From the NCBI GenBank assembly GCA_964416315.1, contig CAYQDR010000067.1, positions 1 to 25,444 of the forward strand: 25,444 bases of DNA, written 5' to 3'. Of this stretch, positions 8,116 to 18,269 are shown piece by piece; position 1 is the first letter of the stretch; the number at the start of each line of letters is the position of its first letter. This DNA is from CAYQDR01 sp964416315. GTDB lineage: Bacteria > Methylomirabilota > Methylomirabilia > Rokubacteriales > DASRDR01. The position numbers and the translations under genes were made by a program. The notes beneath the pieces were generated by a model that did not search any database, was not told the origin of the DNA, and saw only the letters and a list, made by a program, of their open reading frames with translations.

Positions 8116-8145
8116 TTGACACTCTCCGAAACGCGCCCGTATAAT
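8116..8145 (+). promoter_or_regulatory. Consensus sigma70-type promoter of the cold-shock gene
   Basis: A perfect -35 TTGACA (8116-8121) and a perfect -10 TATAAT (8140-8145) are separated by 18 nt. The region just upstream is AT-rich for this genome (GATATTTTC). Transcription would start near 8152, giving a leader of about 50 nt to the ATG at 8204. It is the only promoter in the window with both hexamers at consensus, which predicts strong constitutive expression of the small gene downstream. Confidence 0.88.
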
Positions 8146-8203
8146 CGCGCCGGCTTTCGGGGCTTTTCGTGTTCACCCAGTCGCAGAAGGAGGAAGGGAG
8201 ACG

Positions 8204-8407
8204 ATGGCGAAGACCGGTCGGGTGAAGTGGTTTAGCGACGCGAAGGGCTACGGCTTCATCGAGCAGGAGGACGGCGAGGACGTCTTTGTCCATTACTCCG
8301 CCATCCAGGGCGAGGGCTTCAAGACCCTGTCGGAAGGGCAGAAGGTCGAGTTCGAGGTCACCCAGGGGCCGAAGGGCCTCCAGGCCACGCGGGTCATGAA
8401 GCTCTAA
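8204..8407 (+). CDS. Cold-shock domain protein (CspA family)
   Basis: The protein has 67 residues, a single cold-shock OB-fold domain that binds single-stranded RNA/DNA and acts as an RNA chaperone. RNP1 is KGYGFI (about 14-19) and RNP2 is VFVHY (about 27-31). The N-terminal TGRVKWF is the family hallmark. A strong Shine-Dalgarno sequence AAGGAGG lies at 8187-8193, 10 nt before the ATG. The gene has its own consensus promoter and an intrinsic terminator, so it is monocistronic. Which Csp paralogue it is, and whether cold induces it, cannot be read from the sequence. Confidence 0.96.
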   Translation: MAKTGRVKWFSDAKGYGFIEQEDGEDVFVHYSAIQGEGFKTLSEGQKVEFEVTQGPKGLQATRVMKL

Positions 8408-8442
8408 CCGCCCTCCTTCCTTCTTCCGGGAGCGATCCCGGC

Positions 8443-8485
8443 GCCCCCGATTCGGGTAAACCCTGGTCGGGGGCATCGTTTTTTT
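8443..8485 (+). terminator. Intrinsic terminator of the cold-shock gene
   Basis: GCCCCCGA (8443-8450) pairs with TCGGGGGC (8467-8474). The intervening sequence contains a second short stem, GGGT/ACCC. ATCG and seven T residues (8479-8485) follow directly. A separate perfect 6-bp hairpin CCGGGA/TCCCGG precedes it at 8426-8441. This is the only classical Rho-independent terminator in the window. Confidence 0.88.
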
Positions 8486-8517
8486 CCCGGGCCGCCCGGC
8501 GGCACGGCCCACGGGTG

Positions 8518-8523
8518 TAGAAT
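8518..8523 (+). promoter_or_regulatory. -10-like element directly upstream of secA
   Basis: TAGAAT, preceded by a TG as in extended -10 elements, ends 8 nt before the secA ATG at 8532. The start site would fall at or within a few nt of the ATG, so the transcript would be almost leaderless. No Shine-Dalgarno sequence separates the two, although GGGG lies at 8524-8527. No recognisable -35 box is present at the usual distance. The same layout occurs before smc and ftsY. Confidence 0.45.
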
Positions 8524-8531
8524 GGGGCGCG

Positions 8532-11297
<2,766 letters not shown>

Positions 11298-11299
11298 AT

Positions 11300-11390
11300 T
11301 CTCGGAGGGGGGCTTCGCCCCCATTCCGAACCTCCCCCGTTCGATTGCGCGGGCAAAGCCCGCGCTCGGAGCGCTTCGTTCAGGGGCGCG
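11300..11390 (+). repeat. Intergenic hairpin repeat, family B, copy 1
   Basis: The repeat begins 2-3 nt after the secA stop. It shares ordered blocks with the copy at 15117 and, in inverted orientation, the copy at 16291-16410: TCGGAGGGGGGCTTCGCC, CCGAACCTCCCCC, CGATTGCGCGGGC and GCTCGGAGCGCTTCGTTC. It forms two hairpins: GGGGGC/GCCCCC with a TTC loop (about 11308-11322) and a perfect 8-bp GCGCGGGC/GCCCGCGC with an AAA loop (11347-11365). No T-tract follows, so it is not a standard terminator, though it could stall RNA polymerase or protect the secA mRNA 3' end. Confidence 0.8.
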
Positions 11391-11493
11391 CGAACGGTCC
11401 AACGCGCTCTTTCGCTTTTCCGGCCACGAGGGGGGAGCCGGCGTTTGGGAGGCTCACCGGGAGGTCCTACATCTAGGGCCCGCTGACCCCTCC

Positions 11494-11517
11494 GGGGGCC
11501 ACCCCTTGTATTTTTTT
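11494..11517 (+). terminator. Possible weak terminator or T-tract upstream of smc
   Basis: GGGG (11494-11497) can pair with CCCC (11502-11505) across a four-base GCCA loop, and a T-rich run follows, ending in seven consecutive T residues at 11511-11517. The stem is short for a Rho-independent terminator. The rest of the 263-nt spacer between secA and smc holds family B copy 1, then about 100 nt in which I see no gene, then the smc promoter-like element. Confidence 0.35.
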
Positions 11518-11518
11518 C

Positions 11519-11548
11519 TTGGTGAGCCCCCCTCGCGCGTGCTAGAAA
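11519..11548 (+). promoter_or_regulatory. Promoter-like element directly upstream of smc
   Basis: TTGGTG (11519-11524) and TAGAAA (11543-11548, preceded by TGC as in extended -10 boxes) are 18 nt apart. The ATG at 11561 is 12 nt beyond the -10 hexamer and an in-frame GTG at 11555 is only 6 nt beyond, so the transcript would start at or just before the start codon. No Shine-Dalgarno sequence is present. The -35 match is only the TTG core. Confidence 0.5.
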
Positions 11549-11560
11549 TACTCGGTGGTC

Positions 11561-14500
11561 ATGCACCTCCAGGCCGTGTCGCTCTTCGGCTTCAAGTCCT
11601 TCGTTGACCGGACCGAGGTCAAGGTCTTCCCCGGGATCACCGCGATCGTCGGCCCGAACGGCTGCGGCAAGACCAACATCGCCGATGCCCTCCGCTGGGC
11701 CCTCGGCGAGCAGAGCCCGAAGGCCCTGCGCGGCCACCGGATGGACGACGTGATCTTCCACGGGAGCGTCTCGCGGCGGCCGCTCGGGTACGCCGAGGTC
11801 CTCCTCACGTTCTCCAACGACGGTGACCTCGCGGTTCCCTGGAGCGAGGTCTCCGTGGGCCGCCGCCTCTACCGGGACGCGGATTCGGAGTATCTCCTGA
11901 ACAAGGCGGCGTGCCGCCTCAAGGACGTCCACGACCTCTTCCTGGGCACCGGGGTCAACCCGAAGGCGTACGCGCTCATGGAGCAGGAGCGCCTCGCCGC
12001 CATCCTCACGGGGCGCCCGCTGGACCGGCGCGTGCTCATCGAGGAGGCGGCCGGGATCACGCGCTACAAGCAGCAGCGCGCCGAGACCCTCGGGAAGCTC
12101 GAGGCGACCCGCCAGAACCTCCTGCGCGTCCGCGACGTGATGGACGAGGTGCGGCGTCAGCTCGCGGCGCTCGAGCGCCAGGCAAAGAGGGCCCAGCAGT
12201 ACAAGACGCTCCAGGCGGAGCGACGGAACCTGGAGCTCGCCCTCCTCGCGGTCGACCACGCGGCGCTCCTTGCCGAGGAAGCGCGCCTCGCCGTGGACGA
12301 CACGGCGACGCGGGCGCGCGCCGAGGCGCTCCGGACCCGCGTGGCCGCCCTCGGCGCCGAGCAGGAGCTGCGCCGAGCCGACCACCTGGCTGCCGAGCAC
12401 CACGCGGCGGAGCTGCGCCTCGGCCGCGACCGGGCGGCGATCGAGCTCGAGGGATGCCTCACGCGGGCGGAGCAGCTCCGCCAGATCGAGCGCGACCTCG
12501 CCGGGGAGATCGGGCAGCTCGGCGAGGAAGGGGCCGCGCTCGGACGTCGGATCGAGGCCCTCGCCGCGGAGCGCGCGGCGAAGCGAGAGCTGCTCGCCGA
12601 CCTACGCGCGGAGTTCGCCCGACTCCACGCGCGGGCGGGCGAGGACGAGCGGGCCCTCCAGACGCTGCGCGAGCGGCTCCGCACGGCGCGGGAGGAGGCG
12701 GAGCGGCTGCGGCGCGAGCAGGTCGCCCTCGCCGGGCGGCGGACGGAGCTCGGCCAGGCGCTGGGGGGGCTGGAGGAGCGGGCGGAGCAGCTCGCGCGGC
12801 GGCTCGAGCGGCTGGAAGGGGAGCGACGGCAGGCGGAGGCCGAGCGCGCCCGGTTCGAGGAGGCCTGCCGCGCTGGCGAGGCGCGCCTCGGCGAGGCGGC
12901 GGAGCGGGTCGCGGCGGCGCAGACCGCCCTGAGCCGGCTCGGCGAGGCGACCCAGACCGCGGCCGGGGTGCGGGCGGCGGCCGCGGGGGAGGCGGAGGCG
13001 TGCCGGCTCGACCTCGCGACGCACCGATCGAGCCTCGCGGCGCTGGAGGAGCTGGAAGCGCAGCGCGCGGGCTATGCCCACGGCGTGCAGGCGGTGTTCG
13101 CCGCGGCGCGGACGGCGGAGCTCGGCGGCGTGGTCGGCACCGTCGCCGACTTCCTCGAGGTGCCGCCGGACCTCGAGCGAGCGGTGGAGGCCGCGCTCGG
13201 GGAGCGGCTCCAGTGGGTCGTGGTCGAGACGTTCGTCGCCGCCAAGCGCGCGCTCGCGTATCTCGGCGCGAACGGCGGCGGGCAGGCGACGTTCCTGCCG
13301 CTCGACTGGCTGAACGGCGGCGGGAAGGTGCGGGTCGCGGAGGACGAGGGCGTCGTGGGCGTGGCCGGAGGGCTGGTGGCCTCGCGGTACCCCGCCCTCG
13401 TCGAGAACCTCCTCGGCGCGGTTGTCGTCGTCCGAGACCTCGGCGCGGCCGAGCGGCTGTGGAGCCACAACGGGAACGGCGCCTCGGGCGCGAGCTTCGT
13501 CACGATGACGGGAGAGGTGCTGACCCCGCCGGGGGCCCTCGGGGGCGGGCGCGCCGGCGGGGGGCAGGACGCCTCGCTCCTGGCGCGCAAGCGGGTGGTC
13601 CGACACCTGCGGGCGACGGTCGGCGACGACGAGCGGCGGGTCGCGGCGGCGCTGCTCCGCGCCCAGGGTGCCGAGGCCGAGCTCGCGACGCTGGGGGCGC
13701 GGGAGCGGGACGCGGGGGCGGAGCGGGAGGCGGCGGAGGCGGCGCGGCTCGGAGCGGCGAAGGACCTCGAGCGACTCCGGGAGGAGCTGGCGCGCACCGG
13801 GCTCTTCGCGGAAGCGCTCGCCCGCGAGACCGGGGCGCTGGCCGTCGAGACGGAGGCCGTGAGCGCCCAGGCTCGCGAGCGCCGGGGCGAGCTCGCCCAG
13901 GTGGAGTCGGCCGCCGCGCGGGCGGAGGCCGAGGTCGGGCGGCTCCTCGGGGCCATCGAGGCCGACGCGACCGCGGAGAGCGCCCGCGCCCAGGCGTTCC
14001 TGGACGCCCAGGTGGAGCTGGCGGCGCTGGCCGGGCGGGCCGACACGACGGAGGGGGACGCCGCGCGGCTCGAGGCAGAAGAGGCCGAGGCGCGGACGCG
14101 GCGGGACGCGGGGGCGGAGCGGCTGCGCGCGCTGCGGGGACGCGCCACGGAGAGCGCGGAGGAGCGGGGGCGACTCGAGGCGCGGGCGGGGGCCCTCCAG
14201 CGCGAGCGGGACGAGGCGGGGGCCGCGGCCCAGGCGGCGGCTGACCGGGTGCAGGAGCTCGCCGAGCGGCTCCGCGCGCTCGGCGAAGGGCTGCGCGACG
14301 CCGAGGGCGAGCTGGCCCGGGCGACGCACGCCCTCCACGAGCTGACGGTGCGGGCGGCCGAGGCGCGGGTCCGCCGCCAGGATCTCGAGGTGGAAGCGCG
14401 TCGCCAGTTCGAGGTGACCCCGGAAGGCCTCCGCGCCGTCCACGACCCGGCCCTGGACCTGGCAGCGGCACGGGCGCGCCTCGCCGAGCTCGGCGCCAGG

Positions 14501-15112
14501 ATCGCGGCCCTCGAGCCGGTCAACCTGATCGCGGACGAGGAGTACCGCGAGCTCGGCGACCGGCTCGGCTTCCTCCGGGCCCAGCACGACGACCTCCTGG
14601 GGTCGGTGAAGGACCTCGAGCGCGCGCTGCGCGGGATGACGCGGACCGCACAGGAACGGTTCGCCCAGGCGTTCGAGGCGATCAACCGGAACTTCCAGGA
14701 GCTGTTCACGCGGCTCTTCGAGGGCGGCCGGGCGGAGCTCAGACTCACCGAGGCGCCGCCGGACGGGGATCCCCTCGATACCGGGATCGAGATGGTGGCG
14801 CAGCCGCGCGGCAAGCGCCTGCAGGCCATCTCGCTCCTGTCCGGGGGAGAAAAGGCGTTGACGGGGCTCGCCCTGCTCTTCGCGATCTTCTACTACCGCC
14901 CGAGCCCGTTCTGCCTCCTGGACGAGGTGGACGCCCCCCTCGACGACGCCAACATTCACCGCTTCACGCGGGTTCTCCGCGAGCTGGCCGCCCAGACCCA
15001 GTTCATCGTGATCACGCACAACCGCAAGACGATGGAGGCGGCGGACGTGCTGTACGGGGTCACGATGGAGGAACCCGGGCTTTCGCGCATCGTTTCAGTC
15101 AACCTCACGTAG
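11561..15112 (+). CDS. smc: Chromosome segregation ATPase SMC
   Basis: The protein has 1183 residues from ATG 11561. It forms the core of bacterial condensin, which extrudes DNA loops and organises the nucleoid with ScpA/ScpB. The N-terminal head has FGFKSF (about 10-15) and Walker A GPNGCGKT (31-38). Long Glu/Arg/Ala-rich coiled coils flank a hinge at roughly 500-640. The C-terminal head has the signature LSGGEKALTG from 1093 and Walker B LLDEVDAPLDD with Asp1121-Glu1122. The segment YALMEQERLAAIL replaces the more common IIGQG form. A GTG at 11555 would add two residues; the ATG matches the family start. No scpA or scpB is in this window. The coiled coils use an extremely GC-rich codon set, which opens long false frames on the other strand. 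Confidence 0.96.
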   Translation: MHLQAVSLFGFKSFVDRTEVKVFPGITAIVGPNGCGKTNIADALRWALGEQSPKALRGHRMDDVIFHGSVSRRPLGYAEVLLTFSNDGDLAVPWSEVSVGRRLYRDADSEYLLNKAACRLKDVHDLFLGTGVNPKAYALMEQERLAAILTGRPLDRRVLIEEAAGITRYKQQRAETLGKLEATRQNLLRVRDVMDEVRRQLAALERQAKRAQQYKTLQAERRNLELALLAVDHAALLAEEARLAVDDTATRARAEALRTRVAALGAEQELRRADHLAAEHHAAELRLGRDRAAIELEGCLTRAEQLRQIERDLAGEIGQLGEEGAALGRRIEALAAERAAKRELLADLRAEFARLHARAGEDERALQTLRERLRTAREEAERLRREQVALAGRRTELGQALGGLEERAEQLARRLERLEGERRQAEAERARFEEACRAGEARLGEAAERVAAAQTALSRLGEATQTAAGVRAAAAGEAEACRLDLATHRSSLAALEELEAQRAGYAHGVQAVFAAARTAELGGVVGTVADFLEVPPDLERAVEAALGERLQWVVVETFVAAKRALAYLGANGGGQATFLPLDWLNGGGKVRVAEDEGVVGVAGGLVASRYPALVENLLGAVVVVRDLGAAERLWSHNGNGASGASFVTMTGEVLTPPGALGGGRAGGGQDASLLARKRVVRHLRATVGDDERRVAAALLRAQGAEAELATLGARERDAGAEREAAEAARLGAAKDLERLREELARTGLFAEALARETGALAVETEAVSAQARERRGELAQVESAAARAEAEVGRLLGAIEADATAESARAQAFLDAQVELAALAGRADTTEGDAARLEAEEAEARTRRDAGAERLRALRGRATESAEERGRLEARAGALQRERDEAGAAAQAAADRVQELAERLRALGEGLRDAEGELARATHALHELTVRAAEARVRRQDLEVEARRQFEVTPEGLRAVHDPALDLAAARARLAELGARIAALEPVNLIADEEYRELGDRLGFLRAQHDDLLGSVKDLERALRGMTRTAQERFAQAFEAINRNFQELFTRLFEGGRAELRLTEAPPDGDPLDTGIEMVAQPRGKRLQAISLLSGGEKALTGLALLFAIFYYRPSPFCLLDEVDAPLDDANIHRFTRVLRELAAQTQFIVITHNRKTMEAADVLYGVTMEEPGLSRIVSVNLT

Positions 15113-15116
15113 CTGA

Positions 15117-15232
15117 TCGGAGGGGGCCTCGACGGCCCCCTCCGAACCCTCCCCCAGGACACGTTGCGGCGGCGAAGCCGCCGCTCGGAGCGGACCACCA
15201 TCGGCGCGTTGAACGAGCGTCGCTTTGCGCCC
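15117..15232 (+). repeat. Intergenic hairpin repeat, family B, copy 2
   Basis: The repeat starts 4 nt after the smc stop. Its first hairpin is a perfect 11-bp stem, CGGAGGGGGCC (15118-15128) with GGCCCCCTCCG (15134-15144). TCCGAACC and CTCCCCC follow, as in copy 1. The second hairpin is GCGGCGGC/GCCGCCGC with loop GAA (15166-15184), then GCTCGGAGCG as in copy 1. Similarity continues loosely (GGCGCG, GAACG, CGCTTT) to about 15232. The remaining spacer up to ftsY (15233-15315) shows only the promoter-like box listed separately. Confidence 0.78.
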
Positions 15233-15315
15233 GGTTAGTCCGAGACGCGCGTAGGCCGGGCCAGTACCCGGCCCCTCCGGGGCCCGCTGCGCCGCCTGTT
15301 CGCGACGGCGTGTGC

Positions 15316-15321
15316 TAGACT
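15316..15321 (+). promoter_or_regulatory. -10-like element directly upstream of ftsY
   Basis: TAGACT, preceded by TGTGC, ends 6 nt before the GTG start at 15328. With normal promoter spacing, transcription would begin at about the G of the start codon, giving a leaderless mRNA. There is no Shine-Dalgarno sequence in the interval and no good -35 box. Confidence 0.42.
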
Positions 15322-15327
15322 ACGCCC

Positions 15328-16245
15328 GTGGCGCTTTTCGCCTCTCTGACCGAGCGGTTGCGCGACGGTCTCCAGAAGACCCGGGAAGCCTTCCGCGAGG
15401 GCTTCGACCGGCTCCTCAAAGGGCAGGAGCTCGCGCCGGGCGCGCTCGAGGAGCTGGAGGAGCTGCTGCTCCAGGCGGACCTCGGCGTGGCCACGACCGA
15501 GACGTTCCTCGAGGTCGTGCGCGACCAGGCGCGGAGCGGCCGGCTCACGGACGGTGACGTCCGCGGCGCCCTCGCGGGCCATCTGCGCGGGGCCCTGGCC
15601 GGCGCCGCGGCGCCGCTCGCGCTGGAGGCGCGGCCCGCGGTCCTGCTCGTCCTGGGCGTCAACGGCTCGGGGAAGACCACGACCTGCGGGAAGCTCGCCT
15701 GGCGGCTCCGCCAGGCGGGTCGCGAGGTCGTCCTCGCGGCGGCGGACACCTTCCGGGCCGCCGCGATCGAGCAGCTCGAACGCTGGGGGGAGCGGGTCGG
15801 CGCTCCCGTCGTCAAGCAGGGGCCCGGGGCCGACCCGTCCGCCGTGGCGTTCGATGCGGTGCGCGCCGCCCAGGCCCGGCGGGCGGACGTCCTGATCGTC
15901 GACACGGCGGGGCGGCTCCAGACCAAGACGAACCTGATGGCCGAGCTGGCGAAGGTCAAGCGGGTCATCGCGCGGCAGCTTCCCGGGGCGCCGCACGAGA
16001 CGCTCCTCGTCCTCGACGCGACGACCGGCCAGAACGGGATCAGTCAGGCCCGCCTCTTCCACGAGGGGCTCGCGCTTTCCGGGCTCGTCCTGACGAAGCT
16101 CGACGGCACCGCCAAGGGCGGCGTCGTCGTGCGCATCTGGCGGGAGCTCGCGCTGCCGATCAAGCTCGTCGCGACTGGGGAGCGGCCCGACGACCTCGCG
16201 GCCTTCGACCCCGATGCCTTCGTCGCGGCGCTCACGGGAGCCTGA
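15328..16245 (+). CDS. ftsY: Signal recognition particle receptor FtsY
   Basis: The protein has 305 residues. It is the SRP receptor GTPase that docks ribosome-nascent chain-SRP complexes at the inner membrane. The N domain is helical (about 1-95). The G domain carries G1 GVNGSGKTTT (about 110-119), DTFRAAAIEQL, the G3 DTAGRLQTK, and the G4 TKLDGTAKGG. It lacks the long acidic A domain of E. coli FtsY, as is usual for short forms. Its N-terminus (ALFASLTERLRDGLQKT) could be amphipathic and membrane-targeting. The start is GTG 15328, directly after a -10-like box. smc-ftsY adjacency is common in bacteria; here a family B repeat separates the two. Confidence 0.95.
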   Translation: MALFASLTERLRDGLQKTREAFREGFDRLLKGQELAPGALEELEELLLQADLGVATTETFLEVVRDQARSGRLTDGDVRGALAGHLRGALAGAAAPLALEARPAVLLVLGVNGSGKTTTCGKLAWRLRQAGREVVLAAADTFRAAAIEQLERWGERVGAPVVKQGPGADPSAVAFDAVRAAQARRADVLIVDTAGRLQTKTNLMAELAKVKRVIARQLPGAPHETLLVLDATTGQNGISQARLFHEGLALSGLVLTKLDGTAKGGVVVRIWRELALPIKLVATGERPDDLAAFDPDAFVAALTGA

Positions 16246-16290
16246 CGGTGCGAGACGACACTGGTCAGGGTGAGACCGTCGGAGGGGGCG

Positions 16291-16410
16291 GAACGAAGCG
16301 CTTCGAGCGCGTTCCCACCCCTGCGGGGTGGGTCCCCGGCCCGCGCAATCGATCCGGGGGGGAGGTTCGGCCCCCCGAAATAAAGGGGGGCGAAGCCCCC
16401 CTCCGAGGAT
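16291..16410 (-). repeat. Intergenic hairpin repeat, family B, copy 3 (inverted)
   Basis: Read on the minus strand from 16410, this copy repeats the family B blocks in the same order: CTCGGAGGGGGGCTTCGCC, CCGAACCTCCCCC, ATCGATTGCGCGGGC and AAGCGCTTCGTTC. Relative to copy 1 it carries two insertions. One includes a perfect 8-bp hairpin, CCCACCCC/GGGGTGGG, at 16314-16332. On the + strand the element ends with GGGGGGC/GCCCCCC (16385-16391 with 16395-16401), only 12 nt before the ribD start codon. The rest of the ftsY-ribD spacer (16246-16290) shows nothing recognisable. Confidence 0.8.
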
Positions 16411-16413
16411 GAC

Positions 16414-17511
16414 GTGGACGACGCCTTCTGGATGAACCGGGCGCTCACGCTGGCGGCGCAGGGCCTCGGGCTCACCTCCCCCAACCCCGCGGTCGGCGCC
16501 GTCCTGGTCCGCGGCGGCGCGATCGTCGGCGAGGGTGGGCACATGCGGGCGGGCGGGCCGCACGCGGAGGCGGCGGCCCTCGCCGCGGCGGGGGAACGTG
16601 CCCGGGGCGCGACGTGCTACGTCACGCTCGAGCCGTGCGTCCACCACGGGCGGACGCCGCCGTGCGCCGACGCCCTCGTCGCGGCGGGGGTGGCGCGGGT
16701 GGTGGTCGCCTGCCGCGATCCGAACCCGGTGGTGGACGGGCGCGGGCTCGAGCGACTGCGGGCGGCGGGCCTCGAGGTGGGCCTCGGCGTGCTCGACGCG
16801 GAGGCGCGCGGCCTGAATCGCGCGTTCTTCACCCGGATGTCCACGGGACGCCCGCACGTCACGCTGAAGTCGGCGATGACGGCCGACGGGAAGATCGCGG
16901 CGGCCGACGGGACGTCGCGGTGGATCACCGGTGAGACCGCGCGCCAGGAGGCCCACCGGATGCGGTTCGTCGCCGACGCGGTGCTGGTCGGGGTGGGGAC
17001 GGTCCTGCGCGATGATCCGGAGTTGACGGTGCGGCTGCCGGCGGCGCCGCCCAAGCAGCCCTGGCGCGTCGTGGCGGACAGCGGCCTGCGGACGCCGCCT
17101 CACGCCCGCGTCCTGACGGCCGCGGATCCCGGGCAGGCGATCCTCGCCTGCGTCGCCCCGGCCCCGGTCGAACGTCTGGCGACGCTCCGGACGCGGGGCG
17201 CCCGTGTCCTGGAGCTGCCGGCGAACGGGGAGGGGCGTGTGGACCTCCGGGCGCTCCTTCTGGCGCTCGCCGCGATGGACGTCGTCTCCGTGCTCGCCGA
17301 GGGTGGCGCCGAGCTGGGGGCGGCCCTCCTGGACGCGGGGCTGGTGGATCGGATCGCGTTCTTCCTGGCGCCCAAGCTGCTCGGAGGCCGGACGGCCCCC
17401 GGTCCCCTCGGCGGGCCGGGGCGGGCCCTCAAGGAAGCCCTGAGTCTGACCGATCTAACCTACCGCCAGGTCGGCGAAGATCTCCTCATCGAGGCGGACG
17501 TCGCCCGCTGA
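16414..17511 (+). CDS. ribD: Bifunctional riboflavin biosynthesis deaminase/reductase RibD
   Basis: The protein has 365 residues from GTG 16414. It converts the diaminopyrimidine product of GTP cyclohydrolase II by deamination and then NADPH-dependent ribose reduction. The N-terminal zinc deaminase domain has HAE at 50-52 and PCxxxGRTPPC with Cys75 and Cys84, so the zinc ligands His50, Cys75 and Cys84 and the catalytic Glu52 are present. The C-terminal reductase domain starts near 146 (RPHVTLKSAMTADGKIA) and contains GVGTVLRDDP. GAGG at 16405-16408 is a plausible ribosome binding site 5 nt from the GTG. The stop overlaps the ribE ATG (TGATG). No FMN riboswitch is apparent upstream. Confidence 0.94.
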   Translation: MDDAFWMNRALTLAAQGLGLTSPNPAVGAVLVRGGAIVGEGGHMRAGGPHAEAAALAAAGERARGATCYVTLEPCVHHGRTPPCADALVAAGVARVVVACRDPNPVVDGRGLERLRAAGLEVGLGVLDAEARGLNRAFFTRMSTGRPHVTLKSAMTADGKIAAADGTSRWITGETARQEAHRMRFVADAVLVGVGTVLRDDPELTVRLPAAPPKQPWRVVADSGLRTPPHARVLTAADPGQAILACVAPAPVERLATLRTRGARVLELPANGEGRVDLRALLLALAAMDVVSVLAEGGAELGAALLDAGLVDRIAFFLAPKLLGGRTAPGPLGGPGRALKEALSLTDLTYRQVGEDLLIEADVAR

Positions 17512-18164
17512 TGTTCACGGGAATCGTGGAGGGCCTGGGTTGTGTGGAGCGCCTCGAGCGCCGCCAGGCGTCGGGCCGGCAACTCTGGCTCCGCCCGCCG
17601 CCTGGGTGGGGCGCGGACATGGGGCGGGGCGAGAGCGTCGCGGTCAACGGCGTCTGCCTGACCGCCGTCCAGACGGGGAGTGCGGGTGTCGCGTTCGACC
17701 TGGCGGAGGAAACCTTGAGGGTCACCACGCTGGGGGAGCTCGTCCCCGGCGACCCGGTGAACCTCGAGCGGCCGCTTCGTCTCGGGGGGCGGCTCGGCGG
17801 GCACCTGGTCCTCGGGCACGTGGACGGCGTCGGGGAGGTGACCGCCACCGAGCCCGAGGGGGCCGGCCGCCGGATCACGATCGCCGTGCCGCCGGCGCTC
17901 CGGCCGCTCTTGATCCCCAAGGGCTCCGTCGCGGTGGACGGGGTGAGCCTGACGGTGGCGGGGCTCGGCGAGGCGACGTTCGACGTCGCCCTGATCCCGC
18001 ACACCCTGGCCGAGACGACGCTCGGCCGGCGCGGGGTGGGCGCGCGCGTCAACCTGGAGATGGACGTCATCGGCAAGTACGTGCGCGCGCTCCTCGGGGC
18101 CGGCGGGGAGGCGCGCGAGTTCCTGGCGCGGCACGGGCTCACGGTGCCGGCCGGAGGGGCCTGA
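17511..18164 (+). CDS. ribE: Riboflavin synthase, alpha chain
   Basis: The protein has 217 residues. It catalyses the final dismutation of two 6,7-dimethyl-8-ribityllumazine molecules to riboflavin. Two tandem lumazine-binding repeats are visible: about 1-97 with MFTGIVEGLG, VNGVCLT and an FDLAEETLR segment, and about 98-195 with GGHLVLGHVDG and VDGVSLTV. Length matches the family. The ATG overlaps the ribD stop by 1 nt, which implies coupled translation. The gene is also called ribC or ribB in some species; I use ribE for the alpha subunit. Confidence 0.95.
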   Translation: MFTGIVEGLGCVERLERRQASGRQLWLRPPPGWGADMGRGESVAVNGVCLTAVQTGSAGVAFDLAEETLRVTTLGELVPGDPVNLERPLRLGGRLGGHLVLGHVDGVGEVTATEPEGAGRRITIAVPPALRPLLIPKGSVAVDGVSLTVAGLGEATFDVALIPHTLAETTLGRRGVGARVNLEMDVIGKYVRALLGAGGEAREFLARHGLTVPAGGA

Positions 18165-18220
18165 GATGAGACACCCGGTGTCGACCCGCCCCCGGGACGG
18201 TAACGGGGAGGCGGGCGGCT

Positions 18221-18267
18221 CCCCTCCCCCCCTGAGGGGTGGGAGGGGTCGGGGGTGTGGGGGGACC
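18221..18267 (+). repeat. G-rich repeat, family C, copy 1, ending at the ribBA start
   Basis: The 32 nt at 18236-18267 match 25397-25428 at 31 of 32 positions (core GGGTGGGAGGGG, then GGGGGTGTGGGGGGACC). Here a complementary C-rich arm precedes it: CCCCTCCC (18221-18228) pairs with GGGAGGGG (18241-18248), enclosing CCCC-TGA-GGGG. The element ends 2 nt before the ribBA ATG, so its last G-run may serve as the ribosome binding site. Multiple G-runs could also form a G-quadruplex. The remainder of the ribE-ribBA spacer shows nothing else. Confidence 0.7.
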
Positions 18268-18269
18268 TC

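Noticed and set aside
8026..8235. Small open frame overlapping the recN end and the cold-shock promoter
   Set aside because: It spans the promoter and the first codons of the cold-shock gene in another frame and has no recognisable content.
11300..11390. Family B hairpins as intrinsic terminators of secA and smc
   Set aside because: The stems are strong, but no T-tract follows either hairpin. They may still cause pausing or protect 3' ends.
16246..16413. FMN riboswitch upstream of ribD
   Set aside because: The conserved RFN sequence blocks were not found by eye; the spacer is explained largely by an inverted family B repeat.
18221..18267. CRISPR or tandem repeat array
   Set aside because: No regularly spaced direct repeats exist in the window; families A, B and C are dispersed single units.
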